From the NCBI RefSeq assembly GCF_000226255.1, contig NZ_AGFG01000029.1:1-64000 (forward strand): DNA of 64,000 nucleotides, read 5' to 3'. This DNA comes from Desulfovibrio sp. A2. GTDB taxonomy: Bacteria; Desulfobacterota; Desulfovibrionia; Desulfovibrionales; Desulfovibrionaceae. The position numbers and the translations under genes were made by a program. Below are positions 8,844-17,883 of this stretch, one piece after another. The notes under the pieces are model-generated. The model had not been told where the DNA came from, searched no databases, and was given only the letters and a program-made list of their open reading frames with translations. The stretch's first letter is position 1. The number at the start of each line of letters is the position of its first letter.

Positions 8844-9776
8844 GTGTTCACCATCCATAAGACCATCGACGGCGTGCTGACGCCCGTGGACCATATAGAG
8901 CCCGACTGCTGGGTGAACCTTTCCAACCCCTCGGACGAAGAATTGCGCCGCGCCTCGGTGCTGCTGGGCATTCCGCTGGACTACCTGACCGACCCCCTGG
9001 ACGCCGACGAACGCGCCCGGCTGGAACACGAGGACGGCATACTGCTGCTGGTCATCCGCGTGCCCCTGGAAAACGAGGCCGACGTGCGCGTGCCCTACCT
9101 TACGCTGCCCATCGGCATCGTGATCACCCGCACCGCCGTGGTCACGGTGTGCCGTTCGCCGCGCGACATCGTGGCCGAACTGCTCAACGGCCGCGCCCGC
9201 ACCATGGACACGGCCCGCCGCCTGTGCCTGGCCATCCACCTGCTGCAACGCACCGCCATCACCTATCTGAACGATCTGAAGGACATCAACCGGCGCACCG
9301 CGTTCATCGAACAGCGCCTGCAACAGTCCATGCGCAACCAGGAACTCATCGAGCTGCTGAACATAGAAAAGAGCCTCGTGTATTTCACCACGTCGCTCAA
9401 GGCCAACGACATCATCATGGAGAAGCTGCTGCGCACGCGCACCCTGCGCATCAGCGAAGAGGAAAGCGACCTGTTGGAAGACGCCATCACCGAGAACCGC
9501 CAGGCCATCGGCATGACCAACATCTACAGCGACATCCTTTCCGGCACCATGGACGCCTTTGCCTCCATCATTTCCAACAACATGAACACGGTGATGAAGT
9601 TCCTGACCGGGTTCACCATCATCCTGATGATCCCCAACATCATCACCGGCATCTACGGCATGAACATAGACACCCCCCTGCACGATTCGCCCTATGCCTT
9701 CGGCATCGTCTCCGGGGTGACCGTGGGGCTGTGCCTGGTGGCCTGGCTGGTGTTCATCAAGAAGCGCTGGCTGTAA
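8844..9776 (+). CDS. corA: CorA-family divalent metal ion transporter
   Basis: 310 residues from a GTG start with AAGGAG 8 bases upstream. The N-terminal two-thirds is the cytoplasmic funnel domain, with long helices from about 140 to 240. Two membrane helices lie at the C-terminus (about 250-270 and 285-305), and the first is followed by the family signature YGMN that forms the selectivity loop. It probably imports Mg2+ (or Co2+/Ni2+) as a pentamer in the inner membrane. A small ORF with a strong ribosome-binding site upstream may be part of its regulation. A strong hairpin follows the stop codon. Confidence 0.92.
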   Translation: MFTIHKTIDGVLTPVDHIEPDCWVNLSNPSDEELRRASVLLGIPLDYLTDPLDADERARLEHEDGILLLVIRVPLENEADVRVPYLTLPIGIVITRTAVVTVCRSPRDIVAELLNGRARTMDTARRLCLAIHLLQRTAITYLNDLKDINRRTAFIEQRLQQSMRNQELIELLNIEKSLVYFTTSLKANDIIMEKLLRTRTLRISEEESDLLEDAITENRQAIGMTNIYSDILSGTMDAFASIISNNMNTVMKFLTGFTIILMIPNIITGIYGMNIDTPLHDSPYAFGIVSGVTVGLCLVAWLVFIKKRWL

Positions 9777-9801
9777 CCCCCGCCCCCCAAAGCAGGAACG
9801 G

Positions 9802-9835
9802 GACGCCCCGCACGGCCATGACCGTGCGGGGCGTC
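9802..9835 (+). terminator. Terminator after the corA-type gene
   Basis: A perfect 14-bp stem, GACGCCCCGCACGG (9802-9815) with its complement (9822-9835), closes on a 6-base loop 26 bases after the corA stop. It is followed by GTTCGTT. It could also stop transcripts from the minus-strand gene at 9951. Confidence 0.65.
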
Positions 9836-9950
9836 GTTCGTTCCGGGCGGCAGAAAATGCGGAGGGGAGAACGCAGCGCCGGAGGGTGTGCCCACGCGGC
9901 GCGACGAGGCGGCTGCGAAGCGGTGACGGGGACCGCGTTTGGGAACTGCC

Positions 9951-10328
9951 CTAGCGCTTGCCGTCCTTGTGCCGCGTCTTGGCCTCGGTGCGCTCCGGAT
10001 TGCCCACGAGGTGGCGGTATCGCTTCACGGCCAGGCGGGCAAAGTCCCCCACGATGCGCGGCAGGTCGGAATCGGTCCATATCCCCGCGAACCCCGGCAA
10101 CGCCCGGATCGTCCCGTCCAGCGCGTAGCCGTCGGCCGCATCCGGCGAAAGGGTCACGGCGTCGTAGCGCACCGCCTCGGCCGCGCCCAGGGCGTCCGCC
10201 AGCAGCGTGGCCACGGTTTCGGCAAAGAACCTGCGCACCTCGTCGGGCGACTCGGCGCGGTCCAGACGTTCCCTGAAGCCGGGCAACTGCGCCTGCTCCA
10301 GCCGGGTGAACGAAACCTGTCGGGTCAT
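9951..10328 (-). CDS. Conserved-looking hypothetical protein
   Basis: 125 residues with no signal peptide or membrane helix; predicted largely helical, with a basic tail ending RHKDGKR. I do not recognise the family. The ATG at 10328 has a textbook AAGGAGG five bases upstream, so translation is likely. It is oriented away from the chemotaxis receptor gene at 10609, with 280 bases between the two starts. Confidence 0.65.
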   Translation of the reverse strand: MTRQVSFTRLEQAQLPGFRERLDRAESPDEVRRFFAETVATLLADALGAAEAVRYDAVTLSPDAADGYALDGTIRALPGFAGIWTDSDLPRIVGDFARLAVKRYRHLVGNPERTEAKTRHKDGKR

Positions 10329-10506
10329 GGGCACCTCCTTGCCGGGGCCGCCGTGGCGAAGGAAGGCGGCGGACGCGCGGCCCCCGAAAGGTCCGCCGCC
10401 TTATGCCCACCGTAGCAGAAACGCCCCCTCGCGCAAGCGGGCGGCAACCGCGCGGCAGACGTGCCCGCCCGGCAGGACGACGCCCCGCGCGCCTCCGTCG
10501 CCGGGT

Positions 10507-10515
10507 TGTTATAAT
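10507..10515 (+). promoter_or_regulatory. Extended -10 promoter element for the chemotaxis receptor gene
   Basis: TGTTATAAT contains a perfect TATAAT (10510-10515) with the TGn extension, about 95 bases upstream of the receptor start. No good -35 is visible, as expected for extended -10 promoters. Confidence 0.45.
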
Positions 10516-10608
10516 TCCCGCGCTAAGCGGCGGAAGGATACGTTTTCCCCTGGCCGGGCGCGAACGCCCCGAGCGCCCTTCCCCATCACACCGGAGCCGG
10601 AAAACGCC

Positions 10609-12504
10609 ATGTCCCAGCCGCACGCCCCCAACAGCGCCGCCCAGCAGTCAACGGAACCGCGCACCGCCCCCCGCTTCGAGGCGGGCGTGGCCCTGCGCAT
10701 CATCGCCCTTGCCACGTTCATCGCCCTGCTGTTCGTGGCCGCCATCATCGGGGGCTTTCTGCCGCACGTCCGGGCGGACGCCCTGCGGGCGCGGCAAGAG
10801 GAGTTGCGCCACCTGGTGCAGACGGCGGTGAAGCTGGTGGAAGACCACGACGCGCGCGCCGCCAAGGGCGAATTCCCGCAGGCAGAGGCCAGACGTCGCG
10901 CGGCCGAAAGCATCCGGCAGATGCGTTACGGCAACGGCGACTATTTTTGGATCAACGACGACCGCGATCCCTTTCCCGTCATGGTCATGCACCCCACCGC
11001 CCCGGCCCTGGAGGGCCAGCCCCTGGACAAGCCCGCCTACAACCGGGCCACGCACTGGCGGCCCGCGCCGGGGGCCACGGCTGTGGATTACCCCGGCGGC
11101 AACCGCAACCTGTTCCAGGCCTTCCTTTCCGTGGCGCGCGAACGGGGCGAGGGCCTTGTGGCCTACATGTGGCCCAAGCCCAAGCAGGGCGGCGGCGTGA
11201 CCGAGGCCACCTACCCCAAGGAATCGTACATCGCCTACTACAAGCCGTGGGGGTGGATCATCGGCACCGGGGTGTACGTGGACGACCTGGACGCGGATGC
11301 GGCCTCGCTGCGGAACATGGTGCTGGCCGTCACCGCGTGTATCCTGGGCGTTGGCGGCGTGCTGACGGTGCTGGTCACCCGTTCCGTGCGCACCCCGCTG
11401 CGCGCGCTGGTGGCCTATGCCCGCGCCGTGGCCGCTGGCGACCTGGACGCGCCCCTGCGTGGGACGTTCCGCGCCGAACTGCGCGGGCTGAAGGATTCCA
11501 TCGCCACCATGGTGGAGGCGCTGCGCGCGCGCATCGACGAGGCGCGCACGCGCACCGACGAGGCCGCCGAACACGCCCGCCGCGCCGAAGCCGCCACGGC
11601 GGAGGCGGAGGCGGCCCGTATCCGGGCCGAACAGGCCCGGCGCGACGGCATGCTGGAAGCGGCTGGCAAGCTGGAGGGCATTGCCGCCGCCATCGTGGAG
11701 GTGGCGGACACCGTGGGCCAGCAGGTGACGCTGGCCGGGGGCGGCGCGGACGCCCAGAAGACCCGCGTGGCCGAAAGCTCGCGCGCCATGGAAGGCATGG
11801 ACGCCGCCGTGGCGGGCATGGCCGGGGGCGCGGCGGGCGCGGCCGATGCGGCCGACGACGCCCGGGCCAAGGCGCGCGAGGGCGCGGAGGGCGTGCAGCG
11901 GGTCATCGAGGCGGTGGCGCGCGTGGAGCGCGGCGCGGGCACCCTGCGCGAAAGCATGGCCGACCTTTCGCGCAAGGCGGAGAGCATCGGCGGCATCATG
12001 GGGGTCATCAACGACATCGCCGACCAGACCAACCTGCTGGCGCTGAACGCGGCCATCGAGGCGGCCCGCGCCGGGGATGCAGGGCGCGGCTTTGCCGTTG
12101 TCGCCGACGAGGTGCGCAAGCTGGCCGAAAAAACCATGAACGCCACCCGCGAGGTGGGCGACGCCATCCGGGCCATCCAGGAAGGCACCACGGCCAGCGC
12201 GCGCCAGGTGGACGCCGCCGTGGAGGCGGTGACGCAGGCCAACGCCCAGGCGGGCACGGCCGGAAGTTCGCTGGACGAGATCGTGCGGCTGGCATCCGGC
12301 GTTTCCGCGCAGGTGCGGGCCGTGGCCACGTCGGGCGAGGAGCAGGCGGCGGTAAGCGCCCACATCGTGCGCTCGCTGGGCGACATCACCACCATCAGCG
12401 AGGATACGGCCCAGGCCATGCGCGACGCGGAACGCTCGCTGGACGACCTGAACGCCGAGGCGCAGCGCCTTGGCGACCTCATCGCGCGGTTCAAGGAAGG
12501 GTAG
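10609..12504 (+). CDS. Methyl-accepting chemotaxis protein with single Cache sensor
   Basis: 631 residues. One membrane helix (about 25-48), a periplasmic single-Cache (sCache_2-like) domain (about 55-225, with [21 protein letters not shown]), a second helix (about 230-250), HAMP (about 250-305), then the cytoplasmic signalling domain with the conserved hairpin tip ([20 protein letters not shown]). The receptor would sense a small periplasmic ligand, probably an organic acid given the Cache type, and control CheA. The ATG at 10609 has GGAG upstream. Its signalling tip is nearly identical to that of the receptor at 17884. Confidence 0.93.
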   Translation: MSQPHAPNSAAQQSTEPRTAPRFEAGVALRIIALATFIALLFVAAIIGGFLPHVRADALRARQEELRHLVQTAVKLVEDHDARAAKGEFPQAEARRRAAESIRQMRYGNGDYFWINDDRDPFPVMVMHPTAPALEGQPLDKPAYNRATHWRPAPGATAVDYPGGNRNLFQAFLSVARERGEGLVAYMWPKPKQGGGVTEATYPKESYIAYYKPWGWIIGTGVYVDDLDADAASLRNMVLAVTACILGVGGVLTVLVTRSVRTPLRALVAYARAVAAGDLDAPLRGTFRAELRGLKDSIATMVEALRARIDEARTRTDEAAEHARRAEAATAEAEAARIRAEQARRDGMLEAAGKLEGIAAAIVEVADTVGQQVTLAGGGADAQKTRVAESSRAMEGMDAAVAGMAGGAAGAADAADDARAKAREGAEGVQRVIEAVARVERGAGTLRESMADLSRKAESIGGIMGVINDIADQTNLLALNAAIEAARAGDAGRGFAVVADEVRKLAEKTMNATREVGDAIRAIQEGTTASARQVDAAVEAVTQANAQAGTAGSSLDEIVRLASGVSAQVRAVATSGEEQAAVSAHIVRSLGDITTISEDTAQAMRDAERSLDDLNAEAQRLGDLIARFKEG

Positions 12505-12624
12505 CGGACGGCCGGGGTGCGGGTACCGGGCGGAACGCGGGTGGAGAGAAGCGGACCGGCGTGGAACGCGGTGCAACGTGCACGACGGCGGGACGGGTGA
12601 CGCCGCGCGGCGGCGTGGCAGGCG

Positions 12625-13635
12625 TTATCGGGTGTACTGGGCTATCATGCCCCAGAACTGCCGGGCGATGGCGTCTGGGCTGAAAACCGACCGCAGCCCG
12701 AGCACGCGTTCGAGACCGTGCGCCCACTCTTCCTTGCCGAAGGTGTCGCGCGCCTTGCGCATGTAGCGCACCACCACCTCCTCGGAGATGTCCTCGCGAA
12801 TCAGGTACGGGTAGTCCTCGCCCAGGAAGTGCAGCGCGTCGCCGTCGTCCTTGTGGACCAGCATGTTCACGCCGCAGGTGGCCGCGATGATGCCCTTCAT
12901 GAACGGCTTGAAGACGCGCTCGCCCATCTGCGGGCGCACCGCGTAATGGAAGTTGGACTCGTTGAGACGCGTGTACCAGTCGTGGTTGGGCACGTCGCGA
13001 GTGTCGGTGTACACGATGCCCAGCATGTCCCTGATGGCGTCGAACAGCAGCAGGTTCTTGGGCGCGCCGAAGTAGTACGGCGCGAACCTGTCCGTGGGCG
13101 GCGTCACCTGGCCGATGCGCGGGTCCGTGCAGTGGGCCACGAAATGGACGGGAATGCGCGGGCATTCTTGCGAATAGTACTCGTAGGCCTTCTGCGAACA
13201 GCAGATGATGCCGTCGTAGAACTCGGTGCGGCCCGGCTTGGGACCGCCGTCGATGATATCCACCAACAGGATGTTACCGTTGCGCTTGAACTGCCGCAGC
13301 AACCGCTTGCGGTTGATGATGTTCTTGTGCGCGATGACGATGGAGTTCCTGACGGTCTTGAGATTGGTGCACCCGATGTCGTGCCCCTCTCCGCCGCGCC
13401 TGGACACCAGATCCGCATGCATGAAGGTCCGCATGAGCACGCTGGGCGAGCACTGGTCCACGTGGCGCATCACGGCCGCGTCGGCCATGTCGAAGCCGTC
13501 GTGAACGTCGTGATACAGTGGCGCGAAGCCGCGCCACAACCACGACCGCTGGCGGTGGATGTCGCCCCGGATGTTGATGGTCACGCGGTTGAAATGCGTC
13601 TTGACCTCTTTTTCAAACACGAAGACTATATTCAT
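12625..13635 (-). CDS. Unrecognised protein, possibly glycosyltransferase-like
   Basis: 336 residues from the ATG at 13635 (an in-frame ATG at 13647 is the alternative; GGTG lies upstream of the chosen one). The architecture, a Rossmann-like first half starting MNIVFVF and a second half with a 'FKPFMKGIIAATCGVNMLV' block, recalls a GT-B glycosyltransferase in which a family member is fixed on a modified locus, but the usual E-x7-E motif is not clear. Codon use near the 5' end is somewhat AT-richer than the neighbours, which may indicate transfer. It sits downstream of ettA on the same strand, separated by about 300 bases that include a duplicated ettA tail. Confidence 0.7.
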   Translation of the reverse strand: MNIVFVFEKEVKTHFNRVTINIRGDIHRQRSWLWRGFAPLYHDVHDGFDMADAAVMRHVDQCSPSVLMRTFMHADLVSRRGGEGHDIGCTNLKTVRNSIVIAHKNIINRKRLLRQFKRNGNILLVDIIDGGPKPGRTEFYDGIICCSQKAYEYYSQECPRIPVHFVAHCTDPRIGQVTPPTDRFAPYYFGAPKNLLLFDAIRDMLGIVYTDTRDVPNHDWYTRLNESNFHYAVRPQMGERVFKPFMKGIIAATCGVNMLVHKDDGDALHFLGEDYPYLIREDISEEVVVRYMRKARDTFGKEEWAHGLERVLGLRSVFSPDAIARQFWGMIAQYTR

Positions 13636-13839
13636 GCATTTCACCATGTTGACATATCACATCCGAAATTTCCGGCACTCCCGCAAAGGGTGCCGCCAGC
13701 CCGTTCCCGCCGTCCAGCGGCATGCAGCCGCCATTCCGGGGCCGCCGTGGCGTCCGAGAATGGCGGCTGCGGCCATGTCCTGACCGGGCGGGCGGGCCCC
13801 CCGCCCCGGTTTCATGCACTCTCCCAATCCTGGCAAGCC

Positions 13840-13869
13840 AGCTTGCGGAACGTGATCCGGTGCGGCTGG
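13840..13869 (-). repeat. Duplicated remnant of the ettA 3' end
   Basis: 27 of 30 bases match the coding 3' end of ettA at 13950-13979, in the same orientation and exactly 110 bases away. On the minus strand it encodes QPHRITFRKL, against QPHRIKFRKL in ettA. Similarity stops abruptly on both sides. Confidence 0.7.
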
Positions 13870-13923
13870 ACCACTCCATGGCGGGCACACTCGCTGCGCT
13901 CGCGATGCCCTGTTCCGCCGGGC

Positions 13924-13939
13924 GGGCGGCCAGCCGCCC
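13924..13939 (-). terminator. Hairpin after ettA
   Basis: GGGCGGC-CA-GCCGCCC directly abuts the ettA stop codon. It could act as a compact terminator for the minus-strand transcript; no T-run follows. Confidence 0.35.
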
Positions 13940-15622
13940 TTAACGCGTCAGTTTGCGGAACTTGATGCGGTGCGGCTGGTCGGCGTCCTTGCCCAGGCGC
14001 TTCTTGCGGTCTTCTTCGTATTCCGAGTAGTTGCCGTCGAAGAACACCACCTTTGAATCGCCCTCGAAGGCCATGATGTGCGTGGCGATGCGGTCGAGGA
14101 ACCACCGGTCGTGGCTGATCACCAGCACGCAACCCGCGAAGTTTTCGATGCCGTCTTCCAGCGCCCGCATGGTGTTCACGTCCAGGTCGTTGGTGGGTTC
14201 GTCAAGCATGATGACGTTGGCGCCCGACTTCAGCATGCGCGCCAGGTGCACCCGGCTGCGTTCGCCGCCGGAGAGCACGTCCACCTTCTTCTGCTGGTCC
14301 TGGCCCATCAGGTTGAAGCGCGAGCAGTAGGCGCGGGCGTTCACCTCGCGGTTGCCCAGCTTCACCGTTTCGTAGCCTTCGCTGATCACCTCGTACACGG
14401 TCTTGCCGGGGGTCAGCGATTCGCGGTTCTGGTCCACGAAGGCGAACTGCACCGTCTCGCCGATCTTCAGTTCGCCCGCGTCGGGCGCTTCCACGCCCGC
14501 CAGCATCTTGAACAGGGTGGTCTTGCCCGCGCCGTTGGGACCGATGATGCCCACGATGGCCCCGGCGGGGATGATGAAGTTCATGTCCTCCACCAGCAGC
14601 TTGTCGCCCATGGACTTGCTGACGCCCTTGGCCTCTGCCACCACCTTGCCCAGCCGCGGTCCCGGCGGAATGTAGATTTCCAGGTCCGCCGCGCGTTTTT
14701 CGCTCTCGTGGCTCAGCATGGCCTCGTAGGCGTTGATGCGCGCCTTGCCCTTGGCGTGGCGGCCCTTGGGCGACATGCGGATCCATTCCAGTTCGCGCTG
14801 CAGGGTCTTCTGGCGCTCCAGCTCGGACTTCTCTTCCTGTTGCAGGCGCTTTTCCTTCTGCTCCAGCCACGAAGAGTAGTTGCCCTTCCACGGAATGCCG
14901 CGCCCGCGGTCCAACTCCAGAATCCAGCCCGCCACGTTGTCGAGGAAGTAGCGGTCGTGGGTGACGGCAATGACCGTGCCGGGGAAGGTCTGCAGGAAGC
15001 GTTCGAGCCACGCCACCGACTCGGCGTCCAGGTGGTTGGTGGGTTCGTCCAGCAGCAGGATGTCCGGGCTTTGCAGCAGCAGGCGGCACAGGGCCACGCG
15101 GCGGCGCTCGCCGCCGGAGATGACCGACACCGGCGTGTCGCCGGGGGGGCAGCGCAGGGCGTCCATGGCCATTTCAAGGCGCGCGTCCAGGTCCCAGGCG
15201 CCCTTGGCGTCCATCTGCTCCTGCACCTTGCCCTGGCGCTCGATGAGCGCGTCCATCTCGTCCGGCTCCATGGGCTCGGCGAACTTGGCGTTGATCTCCT
15301 CGAACTGCTTCACGAGGTCAACCACGTCCTGCACGCCCTCTTCCACCACCTCGCGCACGGTGCGGGTTTCGTCCACCAGCGGCTCCTGCTCCAGGTAGCC
15401 GATGGTGAAGCCCGGCGCGAGCACGGTCTTGCCGTCGAAGTTGGGGTCCACCCCCGCCAGTATCTTCAGCAGCGACGACTTGCCCGAGCCGTTCAGGCCC
15501 AGCACGCCGATCTTGGCGCCGTAGAAGTAGGAGAGGGAAATGTCCTTCAGCACCTCGCGCTGGCCGTGGCGCTTGGTGACGCGGATCATCGAATAGATGA
15601 TCTTGTCCGGTTCGTTGCTCAT
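13940..15622 (-). CDS. ettA: Energy-dependent translational throttle protein EttA (ABC-F ATPase)
   Basis: 560 residues with two ABC ATPase domains in one chain and no membrane segment. Walker A motifs read GLNGSGKS and GPNGAGKT; signature motifs read ISGGERRR and LSGGERSR. The N-terminus (MSNEPDKIIYSMIRV), the arm insertion in the first domain and the linker between the domains match EttA, which binds the ribosomal E site and gates entry into elongation according to ATP/ADP. The ATG at 15622 is favoured over 15628 because AAGGTGG lies 6 bases upstream of it. It is divergent from the hemerythrin sensor gene. Confidence 0.95.
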   Translation of the reverse strand: MSNEPDKIIYSMIRVTKRHGQREVLKDISLSYFYGAKIGVLGLNGSGKSSLLKILAGVDPNFDGKTVLAPGFTIGYLEQEPLVDETRTVREVVEEGVQDVVDLVKQFEEINAKFAEPMEPDEMDALIERQGKVQEQMDAKGAWDLDARLEMAMDALRCPPGDTPVSVISGGERRRVALCRLLLQSPDILLLDEPTNHLDAESVAWLERFLQTFPGTVIAVTHDRYFLDNVAGWILELDRGRGIPWKGNYSSWLEQKEKRLQQEEKSELERQKTLQRELEWIRMSPKGRHAKGKARINAYEAMLSHESEKRAADLEIYIPPGPRLGKVVAEAKGVSKSMGDKLLVEDMNFIIPAGAIVGIIGPNGAGKTTLFKMLAGVEAPDAGELKIGETVQFAFVDQNRESLTPGKTVYEVISEGYETVKLGNREVNARAYCSRFNLMGQDQQKKVDVLSGGERSRVHLARMLKSGANVIMLDEPTNDLDVNTMRALEDGIENFAGCVLVISHDRWFLDRIATHIMAFEGDSKVVFFDGNYSEYEEDRKKRLGKDADQPHRIKFRKLTR

Positions 15623-16091
15623 GTGCATCCACCTTTCGGGGTTGTCTTCAGGCTTGGGGTTCCGGGGCCGCCGTGCCGCCCCTGGGCCGTGCGGCGCGCG
15701 CAGGGCTTGGCTCAATGGGCCGGGCGTGGCGGAAACGGCTCCGTTCGCCGTGTTCGGGGATATGCCGACGAAACGCGGCCCTAGTGCTTTTGCAGACCAG
15801 CGGGATTTTGTCCAGTGCGCGGGGCCGCGCGGGGCGGAATGCGGGTCGCGGGCGCGGGCCAGCCGGCCCCTTTGGCCGGAGATGCCCATCCGGGGGTGAC
15901 GACCACGCCCCGCCCCCCTGCCGCTCCGGAAAGATCCGTGCTATGCTGGACGGCGTGACGCCCGTCACGGCGCAGGGCCAGGCCAGCCCCTAACCTGACC
16001 ATGCAGGGCTGGCCACGCCATGCCGCCCATACGACATCGCCGGACGCCCGGCCCGCGAACACCGGACACACGCAACCCCACGGGAGGCCCC
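15623..16091. other. Divergent intergenic region
   Basis: 469 bases between ettA (minus) and the DUF438/hemerythrin gene (plus). Promoters for both must lie here, but I cannot place a convincing -35/-10 pair. No gene or RNA is supported. Confidence 0.4.
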
Positions 16092-17702
16092 ATGCATATC
16101 GCCCCGTCCACGTCCATACACGATCTGGTCACCGAGCACCCCTACCTCATCGACGTGCTGGCCGATTTCGCGCCCGCCTTCGCCAAGCTGAAGAACCCGC
16201 TCTTGCGCAACACGCTGGGCCGGGTGGCCACGTTGCAGCAGGCGGCGGACATCGCCGGGCTGGAGGTCAACGGCCTGATGCTGCACATCGCCCGTGGTGT
16301 GCTGGACCATTCCACCGAGGCCGTGACCATCGTGCCCAAGGGCGCGCCCGGCACCGGCGCGAAGCCCGGGCCCCAAGCAGGGGCCTCGCCCTGCGCCACC
16401 ACCTGCGGCACGCCGTGCGACGCGGGGCAAACGCCCTCGGGGACCACCGCGCCCCTCGACGACGCCGCGCGCATGGACACCCTGAAGGAGCTCATCCGCG
16501 AACTGCACGCCGGGGCGGACCCGGCCAGCCTGAAAGCGCGCTTCGCCGCCGCCGTGGGCGACATCTCCGGCGGGGACATCGCCCGGCTGGAACAGGCCAT
16601 GGTGGCCGAGGGCTTGCCCGAGGCCGAGATAAAGCGCCTGTGCTCGCTGCACGTGGACCTGTTCAAGGGCGCGCTGGACGAGGCCCCGACCGTTTCCGCG
16701 CCCGCCGGGCACCCGGTGCGCACCTACATGGACGAGAACGCCAAGGCCATGGAACTGGCCAGCGAAATCATCTCGCAGGTGGACCGCATGCACCGCACCC
16801 CCGGCGACCGCTCCTCGCCCATCGACGAGATGGCCTGGTCGTTCAGCAGCCGCTACGTCCAGGAACTGCTGGAAGACCTTGCCCGCATCGAGGTGCACTA
16901 CACCCGCAAGGAAAACCAGCTCTTCCCCCTGCTGGAGGAAAACGGCATCGAGGCCCCGCCCAAAGTCATGTGGGAAGTGCACGACGACATCCGGGCGCTG
17001 TTCAAGGCCGCCCGCGCGGCCATGGAAAACCTGGCCGCCACCGGCTCCGCGCTGGCAGCGCGCGAAGTGGCCGAGGCCGTGAAGGACATGGTGTACAAGG
17101 AAGAGAAGGTGCTCTTCCCCATGGCTCTGGAATCACTGACCGAAGCCCAGTGGGCCCGGGTGCGCCACGGCGAGGACGAAATCGGCTACGCCTGGGTGAC
17201 GCCCGGCGACGAATGGACGCCGCAGGCGACCTATCTGGCGGGCCTGACGGACACGGCGGGCACGGCTGGCCGGACGCGCGCCAGCGGTTCCGCGCAACTC
17301 GTCCAACTGGACACCGGCGCGCTGGCCCCCAACGTGCTCAACCAGATGCTGCGCAGCCTGCCGGTGGACCTCAGCTTCGTGGATGCGGACGACCGGGTGG
17401 CCTACTATTCCGACGTGCCGCACCGCATCTTTCCGCGCAGCGCGGCGGTGATCGGGCGCAACGTGCGCAACTGCCACCCGCCCAAGTCGGTGCACATGGT
17501 CGAGGACATCCTGGCCAAGTTCAAGACGGGCGAACGCGACACGGCGGAATTCTGGATAGAGCTCGGCGGGCGGTTCCTGCACATCCGTTACTTCGCGGTG
17601 CGCGACACCGACGGCGCCTACCTTGGCTGCCTCGAAGTTTCGCAGGACGTCACGGACATCCGCGCCCTGACCGGCCAGCGCAGGCTGCTGGAATGGAGTT
17701 GA
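16092..17702 (+). CDS. DUF438 protein with DUF1858, hemerythrin and PAS domains
   Basis: 536 residues. An N-terminal DUF1858-like domain (about 5-70), a low-complexity Cys-containing linker (about 85-125), the DUF438 region (about 130-200), a hemerythrin/HHE helical bundle (about 215-370, with iron-ligand candidates in EVHYTRKENQLFPLLEE, WEVHDDI and KEEKVLFPM), and a C-terminal PAS domain (about 430-530). Such proteins are common in strict anaerobes and are thought to sense oxygen or NO through the di-iron site. No output domain is present, so it may signal through a partner. GGGAGG precedes the ATG. Confidence 0.88.
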   Translation: MHIAPSTSIHDLVTEHPYLIDVLADFAPAFAKLKNPLLRNTLGRVATLQQAADIAGLEVNGLMLHIARGVLDHSTEAVTIVPKGAPGTGAKPGPQAGASPCATTCGTPCDAGQTPSGTTAPLDDAARMDTLKELIRELHAGADPASLKARFAAAVGDISGGDIARLEQAMVAEGLPEAEIKRLCSLHVDLFKGALDEAPTVSAPAGHPVRTYMDENAKAMELASEIISQVDRMHRTPGDRSSPIDEMAWSFSSRYVQELLEDLARIEVHYTRKENQLFPLLEENGIEAPPKVMWEVHDDIRALFKAARAAMENLAATGSALAAREVAEAVKDMVYKEEKVLFPMALESLTEAQWARVRHGEDEIGYAWVTPGDEWTPQATYLAGLTDTAGTAGRTRASGSAQLVQLDTGALAPNVLNQMLRSLPVDLSFVDADDRVAYYSDVPHRIFPRSAAVIGRNVRNCHPPKSVHMVEDILAKFKTGERDTAEFWIELGGRFLHIRYFAVRDTDGAYLGCLEVSQDVTDIRALTGQRRLLEWS

Positions 17703-17725
17703 GGCGACGCGTTCCGCTTTCCACG

Positions 17726-17751
17726 GCCCGGCGGCTTTCGCCGGGCTTTTT
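17726..17751 (+). terminator. Rho-independent terminator
   Basis: GCCCGGCG pairs with CGCCGGGC across GCTTT and is followed by TTTTTCATTTT. It lies 24 bases after the hemerythrin sensor stop codon. A textbook intrinsic terminator. Confidence 0.88.
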
Positions 17752-17784
17752 CATTTTCTCCGTGCGGACGCCTTGCGATTCGCA

Positions 17785-17811
17785 TAAAGTTATGTCCTAG
17801 TCGACCGAACA
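17785..17811 (+). promoter_or_regulatory. Candidate sigma-28 (FliA) promoter for the chemotaxis receptor
   Basis: TAAAGTTA (17785-17792), 11 bases, then ACCGAACA. The FliA consensus is TAAAGTTT-N11-GCCGATAA, so the match is 7/8 and 5/8. It lies 73 bases before a chemotaxis receptor gene, a class usually controlled by FliA. Confidence 0.5.
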
Positions 17812-17883
17812 AGTCCCGTATGACCGCGCGGCGCTCCGCCGCCGACAATCCGTGAACATGCAGCCTTTCGGGGGGCACACTCG

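Noticed and set aside
13650..13939. A small gene between ettA and the glycosyltransferase-like gene
   Set aside because: The open frames only reflect GC bias; the only recognisable part is the duplicated ettA tail.
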